DNA of 46,787 nucleotides. Source: Deltaproteobacteria bacterium. Lineage in GTDB: Bacteria > Myxococcota_A > Polyangia > Polyangiales > JADJMO01. Position numbers and translations under genes: made by a program. Every line of letters starts with the position of its first letter. Position 1 is the first letter of the stretch. Positions 1 through 8,559 of the stretch are shown here, piece after piece. Where the stretch lies: the NCBI GenBank assembly GCA_016182965.1, contig JACPFM010000146.1:1-46787 (forward strand), written 5' to 3'. The notes below the pieces were generated by a model. That model saw only the letters and a program-made list of their open reading frames with translations. It did no database searches and was not told where the DNA came from.

Positions 1-533
1 ACGCACTCCTTGGCGGCGAGATCGCAGCGCAGCGCGGCGATGCCGTCGGCAGCCGGACGACACTCGGTGTCGGTGGTGCATGGCGCGCCCGCGCTCTTGC
101 TGCCACCCTCGGCGCAGTACGTGATCCACGGGCCGGCGGGAGCCGCGCCGCACACGGCGTAGCGTGGATCGGGGGACGGCGCGCAGCCGGACGCGCACGA
201 GCCGACGACGTCGGTGCTGCACGTGGGCCCGGGACCCGGCCACGGGTCGGCGTAGTGGCAGCACGGTCGCGGGCTGCGGCCGAACCGCCATACCTGACCC
301 GCGAAGCAGGTGGGCGGACCGCCAGAGCAGTCCCAGTGACAATACGGCTCGCACGCATCGGGGGAAGTCTCGGCCTTCGCCGTGTCGCCGACGTCGGCGT
401 CGACGAAGACGTCGCTCTCGGCGTCGTCCGGAACGGACGCGTCTTGGCCCGATGCGGCGGAGGGTTCGCTCGAGCACGCGAAGAGGAGCCACGCGGACGC
501 GAGGCAAGCGAGCGTGCGAGCGATGCGCCGCAT
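1..533 (-). CDS. Cys-rich lipoprotein, 3' end outside the window
   Basis: Reading the minus strand from ATG at 533 gives an open frame that runs off the left edge. The N-terminus, MRRIARTLACLASAWLLFAC, is a lipoprotein signal with lipobox LFAC at residues 17-20. An acidic Asp/Ala/Ser linker follows, then a domain with many Cys residues, including the motifs CEPYCHWDC and CSTDVVGSCASGC. The start overlaps the stop of the upstream gene (TGATG), so translational coupling is likely. I do not recognise a family. It is probably an outer-membrane-anchored secreted protein of the kind common in Polyangiales. The C-terminus is not visible. Confidence 0.75.
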   Translation of the reverse strand, partial: MRRIARTLACLASAWLLFACSSEPSAASGQDASVPDDAESDVFVDADVGDTAKAETSPDACEPYCHWDCSGGPPTCFAGQVWRFGRSPRPCCHYADPWPGPGPTCSTDVVGSCASGCAPSPDPRYAVCGAAPAGPWITYCAEGGSKSAGAPCTTDTECRPAADGIAALRCDLAAKEC

Positions 534-1159
534 CACCCCGCCTCCGAGCTCCCGGCATCGGCGGCAGAGCACCTCGGCAGGGGCATTTCGACGCCGTGAT
601 CGCGCGTGAAGCAGAGCGTATTACAGGACGTCGGGGTCGCGCACGTGTGCGCCGGGGCGCTCGAGCAAAGGACATCGGAGCTGACGTCCGTCGAGCGCGT
701 GTGACGGACGAGCGACCGGGTGACGAGGTCGAACGTGAGGACCTCGAAGCCCATGGGAGTGGCCTTCGAGATCTCGGCGACGCCGCACGACGCGAACTCG
801 GTGGCCTCGACCCAGTACACACACGCGCTCGATTCGGCGGCGACGCCCTCGAACGTGATGGTCGGACTGCATGCCGGCGGCCGGGCAGCCGCGTCGGCGT
901 CCGCGCACGGCCCGCGCGACACCCACGGCGCGCCGGCGTGGTCGCTCCAACCGCTGATGGTCTTGCCCTGGCAGCTGCAGTACGCGACCGCGACGGCGTC
1001 GCCCGGACCGACGCACCGCGGGGCCTCGCTGCACCCCGCGTTGAAGTAGCCGAGGAACTGGCCTGCCGGGCAAGGGCCTGCGTCGGCAGCGCTCGGGGAG
1101 GACGACGACGCGCAGCCGAGACCGAGGACGACGGCGATCAGGGGCGCTGCGAGCCGCAT
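533..1159 (-). CDS. Cys-rich lipoprotein of unknown function
   Basis: The 208-residue product starts with MRLAAPLIAVVLGLGCASSS, a lipoprotein signal with the modified Cys at residue 16. A short Ser/Ala/Asp linker and then a body with about a dozen Cys follow. The body includes CPAGQF near residue 33 and a C-terminal stretch with CATPTSCNTLCFTRDHG. No catalytic motif is visible. The stop codon overlaps the ATG of the next gene (TGATG), so the two lipoproteins form a coupled pair and share a similar style (signal, acidic linker, disulfide-rich body). The start was chosen because it gives the complete lipoprotein signal; the longer upstream frame is Arg-rich and looks like a shadow. Function unknown. 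Confidence 0.75.
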   Translation of the reverse strand: MRLAAPLIAVVLGLGCASSSSPSAADAGPCPAGQFLGYFNAGCSEAPRCVGPGDAVAVAYCSCQGKTISGWSDHAGAPWVSRGPCADADAAARPPACSPTITFEGVAAESSACVYWVEATEFASCGVAEISKATPMGFEVLTFDLVTRSLVRHTRSTDVSSDVLCSSAPAHTCATPTSCNTLCFTRDHGVEMPLPRCSAADAGSSEAG

Positions 1160-1344
1160 GTCGGCGGACGCGGATGCCAATTGCGCGCCAACTCGAGGGC
1201 GATAAATGGGCGCGAACACGCGAGCTCTGCTCGCGGGCGGGGCGCACCATGGCACAACGCAGCGACCGGAGGATCTCCTCATGGTCGCGAGCGCCAACGC
1301 CGCGCCGTCGCGCCGGGCCGGCGACCTCGACGCCCGCGTAGCCG

Positions 1345-1838
1345 TCACCCTGGTCTCGGCCGCGTGCGCCGAAGTCGGGCCCCGATCGCGGCACACGAGA
1401 CCAGCACGGCCAACGCGCCCGCCGCCTGCCGCCTGCGGCCCGGGGGGCCGGCGTAGCGCGCCTCGACGACGTGTGAGCCGGCTGGCACGTCGAAGGCGAG
1501 GAAACCGTGCGGCCCCACGCGCGCGGCAAGCTGCTCTTCGGGGATCGCCACTCCGTCGATGGCGACCTGCCATCCGGGGAACCAGAACTGCTCGAGCACG
1601 ACGGACGCCGGTACCCGTGACCGCCCATCCGATCGGGGATCCATCGCGGGTAGAGGTCGCCGGCCGCGAAGACCTCTTCGAAGTGTCGATAGAGCGCGAG
1701 GTAGCGGAGGTTGTCGTGCGTGAACGGCCACTCGTGGCTCGCGAGCAGGGGGACGAGCGCCGCAGCGCACGCCAAGACGCAGGCGACCGGCGGCGCCACG
1801 CGTGCAGCGATGCGCCGAGCCCGCGAGCTCATCCCCAT
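1345..1838 (-). pseudogene. Internally deleted multi-pass membrane protein gene
   Basis: From ATG at 1838 the frame encodes an N-terminus with one hydrophobic helix (VACVLACAAALVPLL) followed by HEWPFTHDNLRYLALYRHFE and then DRMGGHGY. This is typical of the first periplasmic loop of large YfhO-like or 6-pyruvoyl-tetrahydropterin-synthase-related membrane proteins, which usually have 600-900 residues. Near 1612 the coherent reading switches to another frame, which continues as VVLEQFWFPGWQVAIDGVAIP, a typical C-terminal beta-sandwich of the same family, and ends after one more hydrophobic segment at 1345. The middle, with most of the membrane helices, is missing. I therefore read this as the two ends of one gene joined by a large deletion that also shifted the frame. 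An assembly collapse is the alternative. Confidence 0.65.
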
Positions 1839-1940
1839 CTCTTCTCCCGGAGGCGAGAGGCAGGCAAGGCCGAACGCGGATGCTGTCGCCGTGCAGGTCG
1901 AGAACGCTGCACCTTCGCGCGGGCCGGAGCTCCTCGGCCC

Positions 1941-3509
1941 TCAGAACCCGTCGTCGATCTTCTTCCACGTGCTCGGCTTCGGCGCAGCGGTCGTCGCGGC
2001 CGACGCCTTCGGCTTCGCCGCGGAGCCGGAGGTGGTCGAAGCGGAAGTGACGCTCGTCGCCGGCGCAGGCGCCGGGTCCGGCGTGGGGGCGGCGGTCGCG
2101 GGCGCGGTGGCGCTCGCGGCGGCGGTGACGACCTCGACGACGGCGCTGGCCGGTGTCGCCGCGGTGTTCATCGGCTCCGGGCTCGACGGCGTCGCCCGCT
2201 CCGGGGCCGACGGCGTCGGCGGCGACGCGCGCCCTCGCACCGCGCCGGCCACGACGCCCGCGATCACGAGCGCGGCCGCGGCGCCGGCGACGATCGGCCA
2301 ACGCGGCCGCGGGCTCGTCGCCGGCTCGACCACCTCGATCGGGATCGGCTTCTCGGCGTCGGTGCCGCCGTGCGCGGTCGGCGGCTCCGACTGCGGCGCG
2401 ATGAAGTCGTGCAGGCTCGGGATGTCCTGCGTCGAGGTCACCGCGGGGTGCGACACGCCGCTCGCGGAGTCGCTCGCCGGCATCGCGAGCACCTGCGCGA
2501 CGCGCGCGCGCTCGGCGGCCGCCGCCAGCGCGAGATCGATCGCCTGTTTGCGCGCGGCGGCGCGATCTGCGAGGTGCTCGCGCAGGAACGCCGCCACCTC
2601 GGTGTGCGTCGCGCCGAGGCCGGTGCGATTCATGGCCTCCTCGAGCGCGTGCTGCAGATCGAGCGCGGTCGGGATGCGGCGATCGGGATCGTGCGTGAGG
2701 ACCGCGCGCACGACGTCGGTGATCGGCTTGGGCACCGACGGCGGCAGCGGCATCGGCGGCTTGCCCGACGTGAGCCGGTGCAGCGTGGCGAGCTGGTTCG
2801 GCCCGTCGAAGGGCGGCTTGCCGGCGAGCATCGCGTAGAGCATGGCGCCGACCGCCCACACGTCGGCGCGGCGATCGATCGGCTTTCCGACCGCCTGCTC
2901 CGGCGCCATGTACTGGATCTTGCCCTTGAGGACGCCGGCGTTGGTGTCCTCGGCGAGCCGGTCACGGGCCTTGGCGACGCCGAAGTCGATGATCTTCGCG
3001 ACGCCCTTGGTGCTCACGAGCACGTTCTGCGGCGACACGTCGCGATGGACCACGCCGAGCAGCTGTCCGTCGCGCCCGCGCAGCTCGTGCGCGGCGTGCA
3101 GGCCCCCGCACGCGTCGGCGAGGATGCGCAGGACGATGCCGGTCGGGACCGCCAGGTCCTTCCGCTCGGCCGCGCGGCTCAGCCGGGAGAGCGCGTCGCC
3201 GTCGACGTACTCCATCGCGATGTAGAGCAGGTCGCGCTGCTCGCCGAGGTCGAGGATCTGCGCGACGTTCGGGTGCTCGATGCCGGCGGCGATGTGCGCC
3301 TCGTCGAGGAACATGCGCCGGAAGCGCGGGTCGCTGGAGAACTGCGGGAGGATCGTCTTGATCGCGACGATCTTCTCGAACCCGTGCTTGCCGAGCTGGC
3401 GCGCGATCCACACCGACGCCATGCCCCCCTTGGCGAGGGGGCAGAGGAGCTCGTACCGCTCGAGCCTCGAGCCGGGGAGCAGCGCGTTGGCGGAATCGTC
3501 TTCGTGCAC
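1941..3509 (-). CDS. Hanks-type Ser/Thr protein kinase with C-terminal membrane anchor
   Basis: The 522-residue protein opens with the kinase domain at about residues 12-280: glycine loop LAKGGMASVW, ATP-binding Lys in VAIKTIL, catalytic loop HRDVSPQNVLV, DFGVAKA, and a YMAPEQ activation-segment end. All catalytic residues are present, so it should be active. A linker, one transmembrane helix (WPIVAGAAAALVIAGVVAGAV) and a long Ala/Pro/Thr/Ser-rich tail follow, ending in STWKKIDDGF. The start is GTG at 3509; no ATG or clear Shine-Dalgarno is nearby, so it could be off by a few codons. It lies 35 bp after the PEGA-domain gene in the same direction and probably forms an operon with it. The HRDVSPQN loop is frequent in myxobacterial kinases. 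Confidence 0.88.
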   Translation of the reverse strand: MHEDDSANALLPGSRLERYELLCPLAKGGMASVWIARQLGKHGFEKIVAIKTILPQFSSDPRFRRMFLDEAHIAAGIEHPNVAQILDLGEQRDLLYIAMEYVDGDALSRLSRAAERKDLAVPTGIVLRILADACGGLHAAHELRGRDGQLLGVVHRDVSPQNVLVSTKGVAKIIDFGVAKARDRLAEDTNAGVLKGKIQYMAPEQAVGKPIDRRADVWAVGAMLYAMLAGKPPFDGPNQLATLHRLTSGKPPMPLPPSVPKPITDVVRAVLTHDPDRRIPTALDLQHALEEAMNRTGLGATHTEVAAFLREHLADRAAARKQAIDLALAAAAERARVAQVLAMPASDSASGVSHPAVTSTQDIPSLHDFIAPQSEPPTAHGGTDAEKPIPIEVVEPATSPRPRWPIVAGAAAALVIAGVVAGAVRGRASPPTPSAPERATPSSPEPMNTAATPASAVVEVVTAAASATAPATAAPTPDPAPAPATSVTSASTTSGSAAKPKASAATTAAPKPSTWKKIDDGF

Positions 3510-3544
3510 CTGTGCTGGATTATGACCGCATTGGCGGCCGGATG

Positions 3545-4576
3545 TCAGAACGAGCCGACGAGCCCGATGCTCCCGAGGCCGATCACCGGCTCGACCTGGC
3601 GCAAAGGACCGAGCGAGGTCTTCGGCGGCTCGGCGCTCGCGCCGCGCCCGAGGAGCCCGTACACGCCGACGCCGGCGCCGACCAGCGCCGTCACGAAGGA
3701 GATGGTCGACACCGTGGCCATCGTGCGCGCGCTCGACAGATCGTCGTGCGTGGCGGGCGGACACCGCGTGCCGTCGCACTGATCCTTCGCGGCGTTCGTC
3801 TTGGACATCGCGAGGATGCCGGTCACCGATCCGACCACCACGCCGACTCCGGCGACCGCGAACCCCGCGTATACGAGCGGCGAGGTGCCGCTCTCCGCGG
3901 GCGCCTCCGGCTTGCCGGGCGCGCTCGGGCCGGAGGGCCCGGTCGGCGTCGGCTCGGGCGTGTCGTCGCCCGAGGCGGTCAGGTCGATGGCGACCTCCTT
4001 CAGCTCGCCCTCCTTCAGCTCGACGTCGACGCTGCGCTTCACGCCGCGCGCGATCGCCACGATGCGGTGCGTGCCGGGGTTGAGCTTCTGCGGCAGGGCG
4101 ATCATCGCCGGACCGACCGGGTTGCCGTCGATGGTCACCGCGACGCTCGTGCCCGAGTCGACGCCCGACACGACCATCTTCAGCGTGGGGATGCGGTCCT
4201 CGAGCTTCGCCGCGAGATCGCTCGCCTCCTTGCGCGCGTCTTTGAACGGCGCCGGCTCGCCCGGCTGCTCGGGGATGCGCGAGACGCGGAGGAAGGTGTC
4301 GCGCGCCTCGACCAAGAGCCCGAGATCGACCTGCGACCTGCCGACCTCGAGGCCGGTGGTCGGCACCTTCATGATCGTGTCGGCGGCCTGGAACGCCTCG
4401 AGCGCCCCCTTGTGATCGCCGCTGTCGCGCTTGATGCGCCCATCCTTCATCATGGCGCGCGCGGTCTCCTTCTCGGCGGCCGTCGGCTCGGCGAACGCCG
4501 GTCCGGGTGCGAGGGCGATCGCGACGGCGGTGAGCAGGGCCGCGAGGCGACTCGTTCGTCCGATCGACAGCGTCAT
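3545..4576 (-). CDS. PEGA-domain secreted protein
   Basis: The 343-residue product has a cleavable signal peptide (hydrophobic core LAALLTAVAIALAPGPAFA). A tetratricopeptide-like helical segment follows at about residues 30-110 (RAMMKDGRIKRDSGDHKGAL, a typical myxobacterial start), then a PEGA-like carbohydrate-associated beta domain at about 125-200 (VAVTIDGNPVGPAMIALPQK, LNPGTHRIVA). A Pro/Thr/Gly linker leads to two C-terminal hydrophobic segments (LVYAGFAVAGVGVVVGSVTG and ISFVTALVGAGVGVYGLL). This TPR-PEGA-two-helix layout is seen next to Ser/Thr kinases in many Polyangiales. Here the gene lies 32 bp after the Cys-repeat lipoprotein gene and 35 bp before the kinase gene, so co-transcription is likely. 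Its precise job is unknown; a periplasmic sensing or scaffolding role is inferred from context. Confidence 0.82.
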   Translation of the reverse strand: MTLSIGRTSRLAALLTAVAIALAPGPAFAEPTAAEKETARAMMKDGRIKRDSGDHKGALEAFQAADTIMKVPTTGLEVGRSQVDLGLLVEARDTFLRVSRIPEQPGEPAPFKDARKEASDLAAKLEDRIPTLKMVVSGVDSGTSVAVTIDGNPVGPAMIALPQKLNPGTHRIVAIARGVKRSVDVELKEGELKEVAIDLTASGDDTPEPTPTGPSGPSAPGKPEAPAESGTSPLVYAGFAVAGVGVVVGSVTGILAMSKTNAAKDQCDGTRCPPATHDDLSSARTMATVSTISFVTALVGAGVGVYGLLGRGASAEPPKTSLGPLRQVEPVIGLGSIGLVGSF

Positions 4577-4608
4577 CGTCCACCCCTTGCGTGTTGCGCG
4601 CGCCACGG

Positions 4609-7152
4609 TCAGTTCCACGTGCCGCTCGTGCCGACGCTGCCGCCCGGGCAGTAGCAGCCGCTGGTGCTCGTGTTGACGTGCATCTTGCCCTTCCACGAGC
4701 CTTCGAAGCACCACACGCCGCACCCGACGGCGCCCGTCGTGTACTGGGCCGCGCGGCAATCGGATCGATCGGAGCCGCTCCCGCACTGCACCGTGCCGAC
4801 CGCCGGCGTGCCGGTGCGCGTGCTGGTCCACGCCTGCCGCGCCGCGCCGGCCTGCGTGAAGTCGTGGGTGCCGAGCGGGACGCAGTCGAACCACGTCTGC
4901 CCGGCGCCGTTGGAGTGCTTGGTCTGACAGCCGCCCGAGCAGCACCCCGGCGCCACGGGATCGGTCTCGCACTCGCAGCCGTCGACGTTCGGAGCCGTCG
5001 CAACGTTGCAGTCGGCGCGCCCGGCGTTGCAGGTGTAGCCGCACTTCGCGCCGTCGCACGTGGGCGTTCCGGTGATCGTGTTGCACACGTTGCCGCAGCC
5101 GCCGCAGTTCGACAGCGACGTCGAGCTGGTCTCGCACCCGTCGAGGTTCGGAGCCGTCGCGGAGTTGCAGTCGAGCTTCAACGCGCCGCACGAATACGAG
5201 CACTTGGTCCCGTCGCAGCTCGGCGTCCCCGTCGCGGTGTCGCACGCGTTGCCGCACGCACCGCACGACGCCGGGTTGGTCGTCGAGCTCTCGCAGCCGT
5301 CGAGGTTCGGCGCGACGGACGCGTTGCAGTCGAGCCTGCCGGCGCCGCACGCGTACGAGCACTTCGCGCCGTCGCAGCTCGGCGTGCCGGTGGTGGTGTT
5401 GCAGGCGAGCCCGCAACCCGAGCAGTTCGACGTCGTGTTCAGCGCCGTCTCGCAACCGTCGGTGTTCGGGGCGAGCCCGGCGTTGCAGTCGCCGTAGCCG
5501 CCGCTGCACGTGTACCCGCATTTGGTGCCGTCGCAGGTCGCGCCCGACGCGTTCGTGAGGGTGCACTTGTTGGCGCAGCCGCCACAGGTCAGCGTGCTCG
5601 ACGCGCTCGTCTCGCAGCCGTTGGTGTTCGGCGCGGTGCTGTCGCAGTCGAGCTTCCCGGGGGCGCATGCGTAGCTGCACGTCGCGCCGTCGCACGACGG
5701 CGAGCCGGTCGTGGTGTCGCACTTGGTGCCGCAGCTGCCGCAGTTGTCCGGGCTGGTCTTGCTCGTCTCGCAGCCGTTGGTGTTCGGCGCCGCGGTGTCG
5801 CAGTCGAGCTTGCCGGCGGCGCACACGTACGAGCACTTGCTCCCGTCGCACGACGGCGTGCCGCTGACGGTGTCGCACCTCGTGCCGCAGGAGCCGCAGG
5901 TGTCGACGCTGCTCCTGGAGCTCTCGCAGCCGTCGGTGTTCGGGGCGACCGACGCGTTGCAGTCGAGCGCGCCGCTGGCGCAGGCGTAGCCGCACTTGGT
6001 GCCGTCGCAGCTGGCGCTGATCGCGCTCGTGAGCGTGCATTTGACGCCGCACCCGCCGCAGTTGGCCGTCGTCGTCACGGGCGTCTCGCAGCCATCGAGA
6101 TCGGGCTCGGTCGAATCGCAGTTGCCAAAGCCCGCCTTGCAGCTCGAGTAGGCGCAGGTGGTGCCGGTGCAGGCCGCCCCCACGCTGTTGACGGTGTCGC
6201 ACGCCTGCCCGCAGCCGCTGCAGTCGGTGATGGTCTTGGTCGACGTCTCGCAGCCGTCGAGATCGGCGCCGCTCGAGGAGCAGTTGGCGAAGCCCGGCTT
6301 GCACCCGGAGTACGTGCACTTGGTGCCGCTGCTGCTGCAGGCGGCGCCGAGGCTCTTCGACACGTCGCAGCTCGTCGAGCAGCCGCCACAGACCGCGCCG
6401 GCGGGCGTCTCGCAGCCGTTCGAGTTGGTGCCGCTGGTGTCGCAGTCGAAGAAGCCCGGCTTGCACGCGGTGTAGGTGCACTTGGTGCCGTCGCACGCGG
6501 CGCCGAGGCTGCTGGCCGTATCGCAGGCGGAGCCGCACGCGCCGCAGTTGGTCAGCGTGTCGAGCCTGGTCTCGCAGCCGTCGTCGGCAGCGGGCGCCGC
6601 CGGGGTGGTGCAGTTGCCGAAGCCGGTGCTGCAGGCCGAGGTGCAGAGGCCGGCGGCGCAGACGGCCGCCGCGACGTTGGCGGTGGAGCACGGGCGATCG
6701 CAGGCGCCGCACGCGGCCGGGCCGGCTTCGCACGCCGGTCCTGTGTCGACGACACCGGTGTCGACGAGGCCGGTGTCGACGAGGCCGGTGTCGACGAGGC
6801 CGGTGTCGACGAGGCCGGTGTCGACGGGGCCGGTGTCGACGACGCCGGTATCGACGCCCGAGTCGAGGCCTGCCTCGGCGTCGGAGGCGGTCGCGTCGGC
6901 GTCCGGGGCGACGTCCGGGACGATCGTGGTGTCGTCGGAGACGTCTTCTTTGGCGTCGCCGCCGTCTGGAGACGAGGTGTCGGCCGGGATCCCGTCCGGC
7001 CCACCGTCCCGGGTCGAGTCATCCGCGGCGTCGGCGGTGCAGGCCGGCCCGACGCAATCGACCTCTTCGAGCTCGTTGAGCCCGATCAGCGATGCGCAAC
7101 CGCCCGTCGCCACGAGTGCCGTCATCGCGAGGGCGAGGCGTCTCAGCTTCAC
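4609..7152 (-). CDS. Giant Cys-repeat surface lipoprotein
   Basis: The 847-residue protein starts at GTG 7152, giving MKLRRLALAMTALVATGGC, a lipoprotein-like signal with Cys at about residue 19, then LIGLNELEE, a phrase frequent after such signals in Polyangiales. Residues about 30-145 are Asp/Gly/Thr-rich and include eight VDTGx pentapeptides. About eleven repeats of roughly 45 residues follow, with the pattern [DN]GCE[TS]...NCGxCGxxC...SCDGxKCxYxC...LDC. The C-terminal 115 residues are unrelated, also Cys-rich, and end GSVGTSGTWN. No enzyme motif is visible; a disulfide-stabilised adhesin or surface rod is the best guess. It is the first gene of a likely operon with the PEGA protein and the kinase. 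Confidence 0.82.
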   Translation of the reverse strand: MKLRRLALAMTALVATGGCASLIGLNELEEVDCVGPACTADAADDSTRDGGPDGIPADTSSPDGGDAKEDVSDDTTIVPDVAPDADATASDAEAGLDSGVDTGVVDTGPVDTGLVDTGLVDTGLVDTGLVDTGVVDTGPACEAGPAACGACDRPCSTANVAAAVCAAGLCTSACSTGFGNCTTPAAPAADDGCETRLDTLTNCGACGSACDTASSLGAACDGTKCTYTACKPGFFDCDTSGTNSNGCETPAGAVCGGCSTSCDVSKSLGAACSSSGTKCTYSGCKPGFANCSSSGADLDGCETSTKTITDCSGCGQACDTVNSVGAACTGTTCAYSSCKAGFGNCDSTEPDLDGCETPVTTTANCGGCGVKCTLTSAISASCDGTKCGYACASGALDCNASVAPNTDGCESSRSSVDTCGSCGTRCDTVSGTPSCDGSKCSYVCAAGKLDCDTAAPNTNGCETSKTSPDNCGSCGTKCDTTTGSPSCDGATCSYACAPGKLDCDSTAPNTNGCETSASSTLTCGGCANKCTLTNASGATCDGTKCGYTCSGGYGDCNAGLAPNTDGCETALNTTSNCSGCGLACNTTTGTPSCDGAKCSYACGAGRLDCNASVAPNLDGCESSTTNPASCGACGNACDTATGTPSCDGTKCSYSCGALKLDCNSATAPNLDGCETSSTSLSNCGGCGNVCNTITGTPTCDGAKCGYTCNAGRADCNVATAPNVDGCECETDPVAPGCCSGGCQTKHSNGAGQTWFDCVPLGTHDFTQAGAARQAWTSTRTGTPAVGTVQCGSGSDRSDCRAAQYTTGAVGCGVWCFEGSWKGKMHVNTSTSGCYCPGGSVGTSGTWN
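6743..6862 (-). repeat. 15-bp minisatellite coding (VDTGx)8
   Basis: Eight tandem 15-bp units, nearly identical at the DNA level, lie inside the giant Cys-repeat lipoprotein gene and encode VDTGV, VDTGP, VDTGL and similar. The period is a multiple of three, so gain or loss of units keeps the frame. The near identity of the four central units (all VDTGL, with the same codons) suggests recent slippage or gene conversion. Confidence 0.9.
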
Positions 7153-7254
7153 ACGGCAAGAATGCGGGGATTTCCGTGAGATCGCAACAAGCGCGCCCTG
7201 GACGGTCGCCACGCCGTGACCGGGGGTCGTGCCCTTGCGTCGAGGTGATCGCAC

Positions 7255-7291
7255 GCCGGCGGACCGCCGGCGGACCGCCGGCGCCGCCGGC
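7255..7291. repeat. GC-only short tandem and inverted repeat
   Basis: Two consecutive copies of an 11-bp unit (GCCGGCGGACC) and a third partial copy lie in the 246-bp spacer between the divergent Cys-repeat lipoprotein and trypsin-like genes. Each unit is itself an inverted repeat (GGCGGACCGCC), so strong hairpins can form. The rest of the spacer holds only the promoters expected for the two flanking genes; I see no clear -35/-10 boxes. Confidence 0.6.
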
Positions 7292-7398
7292 ATCCCGAGC
7301 CCACAACTCCGCGGAATCACGCGCGCGGTCGCCCGGCACGTCGATCGCTGAGGGGGTCCCGTGGATCGCGCTCGTCCTCGCGATCCGGGAGGTCTCGC

Positions 7399-8418
7399 AT
7401 GCTCACTCGCTCCAAGCTCGGGGTCGCGGGCGCCGCCATGGCGCTCGTTGCCTGCTCCGCCGAACGGCCGATCGACGCCGATCCGTCGGTCTCGGTCACC
7501 GTCGACCAGGCGATCGTCCACGGCGCGCGCGACGGCACGCGCCATCGCTCGGTCGTCGCGCTGATCGCGCGCGATGGCGCCGTCGGGCACCTGTGCACCG
7601 CCGCCGTCATCGCGCCCGACGTCGTGCTCACGGCGCGTCACTGCGTCGCCGAGCTGCTGGCAGCCGGCATCGAGTGCCCGGCGCGCGCGCCGCAGGTGGG
7701 CGCGTCGCTGCACCCCGGCGCGCTCGCGGTGCACCCCTCGGCCGACGCGCGCACCGGCCCGCCCGCCGCGTTCGGCCGCGCGATCCACGCGCCGCGCACC
7801 GACGCCCTGTGCGACGCAGACCTCGCGCTCGTCACGCTCGACCGGCCGGTCGCCGTGCCGCCCATGCGCCTCGCGCGCGGCAAGCGGCCGCGGGTCGGCG
7901 ATCGCATCGTGGCGGTCGGCTACGGGCAGCTCGGCGATCGCGGCGGCCAGGGCCTGCGACGTTTCCGCAGCGACGTGTCGATCCTCTCGGTGTCCCCTGC
8001 CGAGATGGTCGTCGACGAGTCGACATGCTCGGGCGACAGCGGCGGTCCGGCGATCGACGAGGACACCGGCGAGATCCTCGGCGTGCTCTCGCGCGGCAGC
8101 AGCACCTGCGCCGGCGCCGGCGCGCGCAACGTCTACACCCGCGTGACCCCGTTCCTCGAGCTGATCGATCGCGTGGTGGGCGTGGAGCCTCCTCCGTCCC
8201 CTGCCCCGCCGCCGGCGAACGACGTGGGAGAGCCGTGCAGCGATGGCGGTACCTGCGCCGCGGGCCTCTGCCTCGGCGCTCCCTCGGGGTACTGCACGCG
8301 CCCGTGCGGCGGCACCGCGAAGCGTTGCCCGAACGGCTACCGCTGCACGCGCCCCGCGCCCGCCGCGCCCGCCGTCGCGAGCGGCTCGGTCGCCGGCGTG
8401 TGCGCGGTCCGCTCCTGA
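7399..8418 (+). CDS. Trypsin-like (S1) serine protease lipoprotein
   Basis: The 339-residue product has a lipoprotein signal (MLTRSKLGVAGAAMALVAC, Cys19) and an S1 peptidase fold. The catalytic triad is visible as His81 in LTARHC, Asp141 in CDADLALVTLD and Ser214 in CSGDSGGP, so it should be active. The mature chain probably begins near IVHGARDG (residue 39), an IVGG-like start that would need pro-peptide removal. After residue 265 a Pro-rich linker leads to a small Cys-rich module (GEPCSDGGTCAAGLCLG...CTRPCGG...CPNGYRC), a common surface module in myxobacteria. A GGGAGG Shine-Dalgarno precedes the ATG. It is probably a secreted, outer-membrane-tethered protease. Confidence 0.9.
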   Translation: MLTRSKLGVAGAAMALVACSAERPIDADPSVSVTVDQAIVHGARDGTRHRSVVALIARDGAVGHLCTAAVIAPDVVLTARHCVAELLAAGIECPARAPQVGASLHPGALAVHPSADARTGPPAAFGRAIHAPRTDALCDADLALVTLDRPVAVPPMRLARGKRPRVGDRIVAVGYGQLGDRGGQGLRRFRSDVSILSVSPAEMVVDESTCSGDSGGPAIDEDTGEILGVLSRGSSTCAGAGARNVYTRVTPFLELIDRVVGVEPPPSPAPPPANDVGEPCSDGGTCAAGLCLGAPSGYCTRPCGGTAKRCPNGYRCTRPAPAAPAVASGSVAGVCAVRS

Positions 8419-8559
8419 CTCGGCGCAGGCACGCCCCCCCGCTCGCGCCGTCGGCGCGACGCTCCCCAGTGGCGCCGGCGACCGTTAGCATCGGCGGTTC
8501 GACCTCGGCGCGACGCCCGAGCTCGAAGCACCAACCGACGTGCGAACGGAGAGCCGCCC

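Noticed and set aside
4591..7179. An 862-residue plus-strand frame opposite the Cys-repeat lipoprotein, with repeated AGVDE units
   Set aside because: It is the mirror of the minus-strand gene: its repeats are the antisense reading of the VDTGx and Cys repeats. The minus frame has a signal peptide, ordered Cys and sensible composition.
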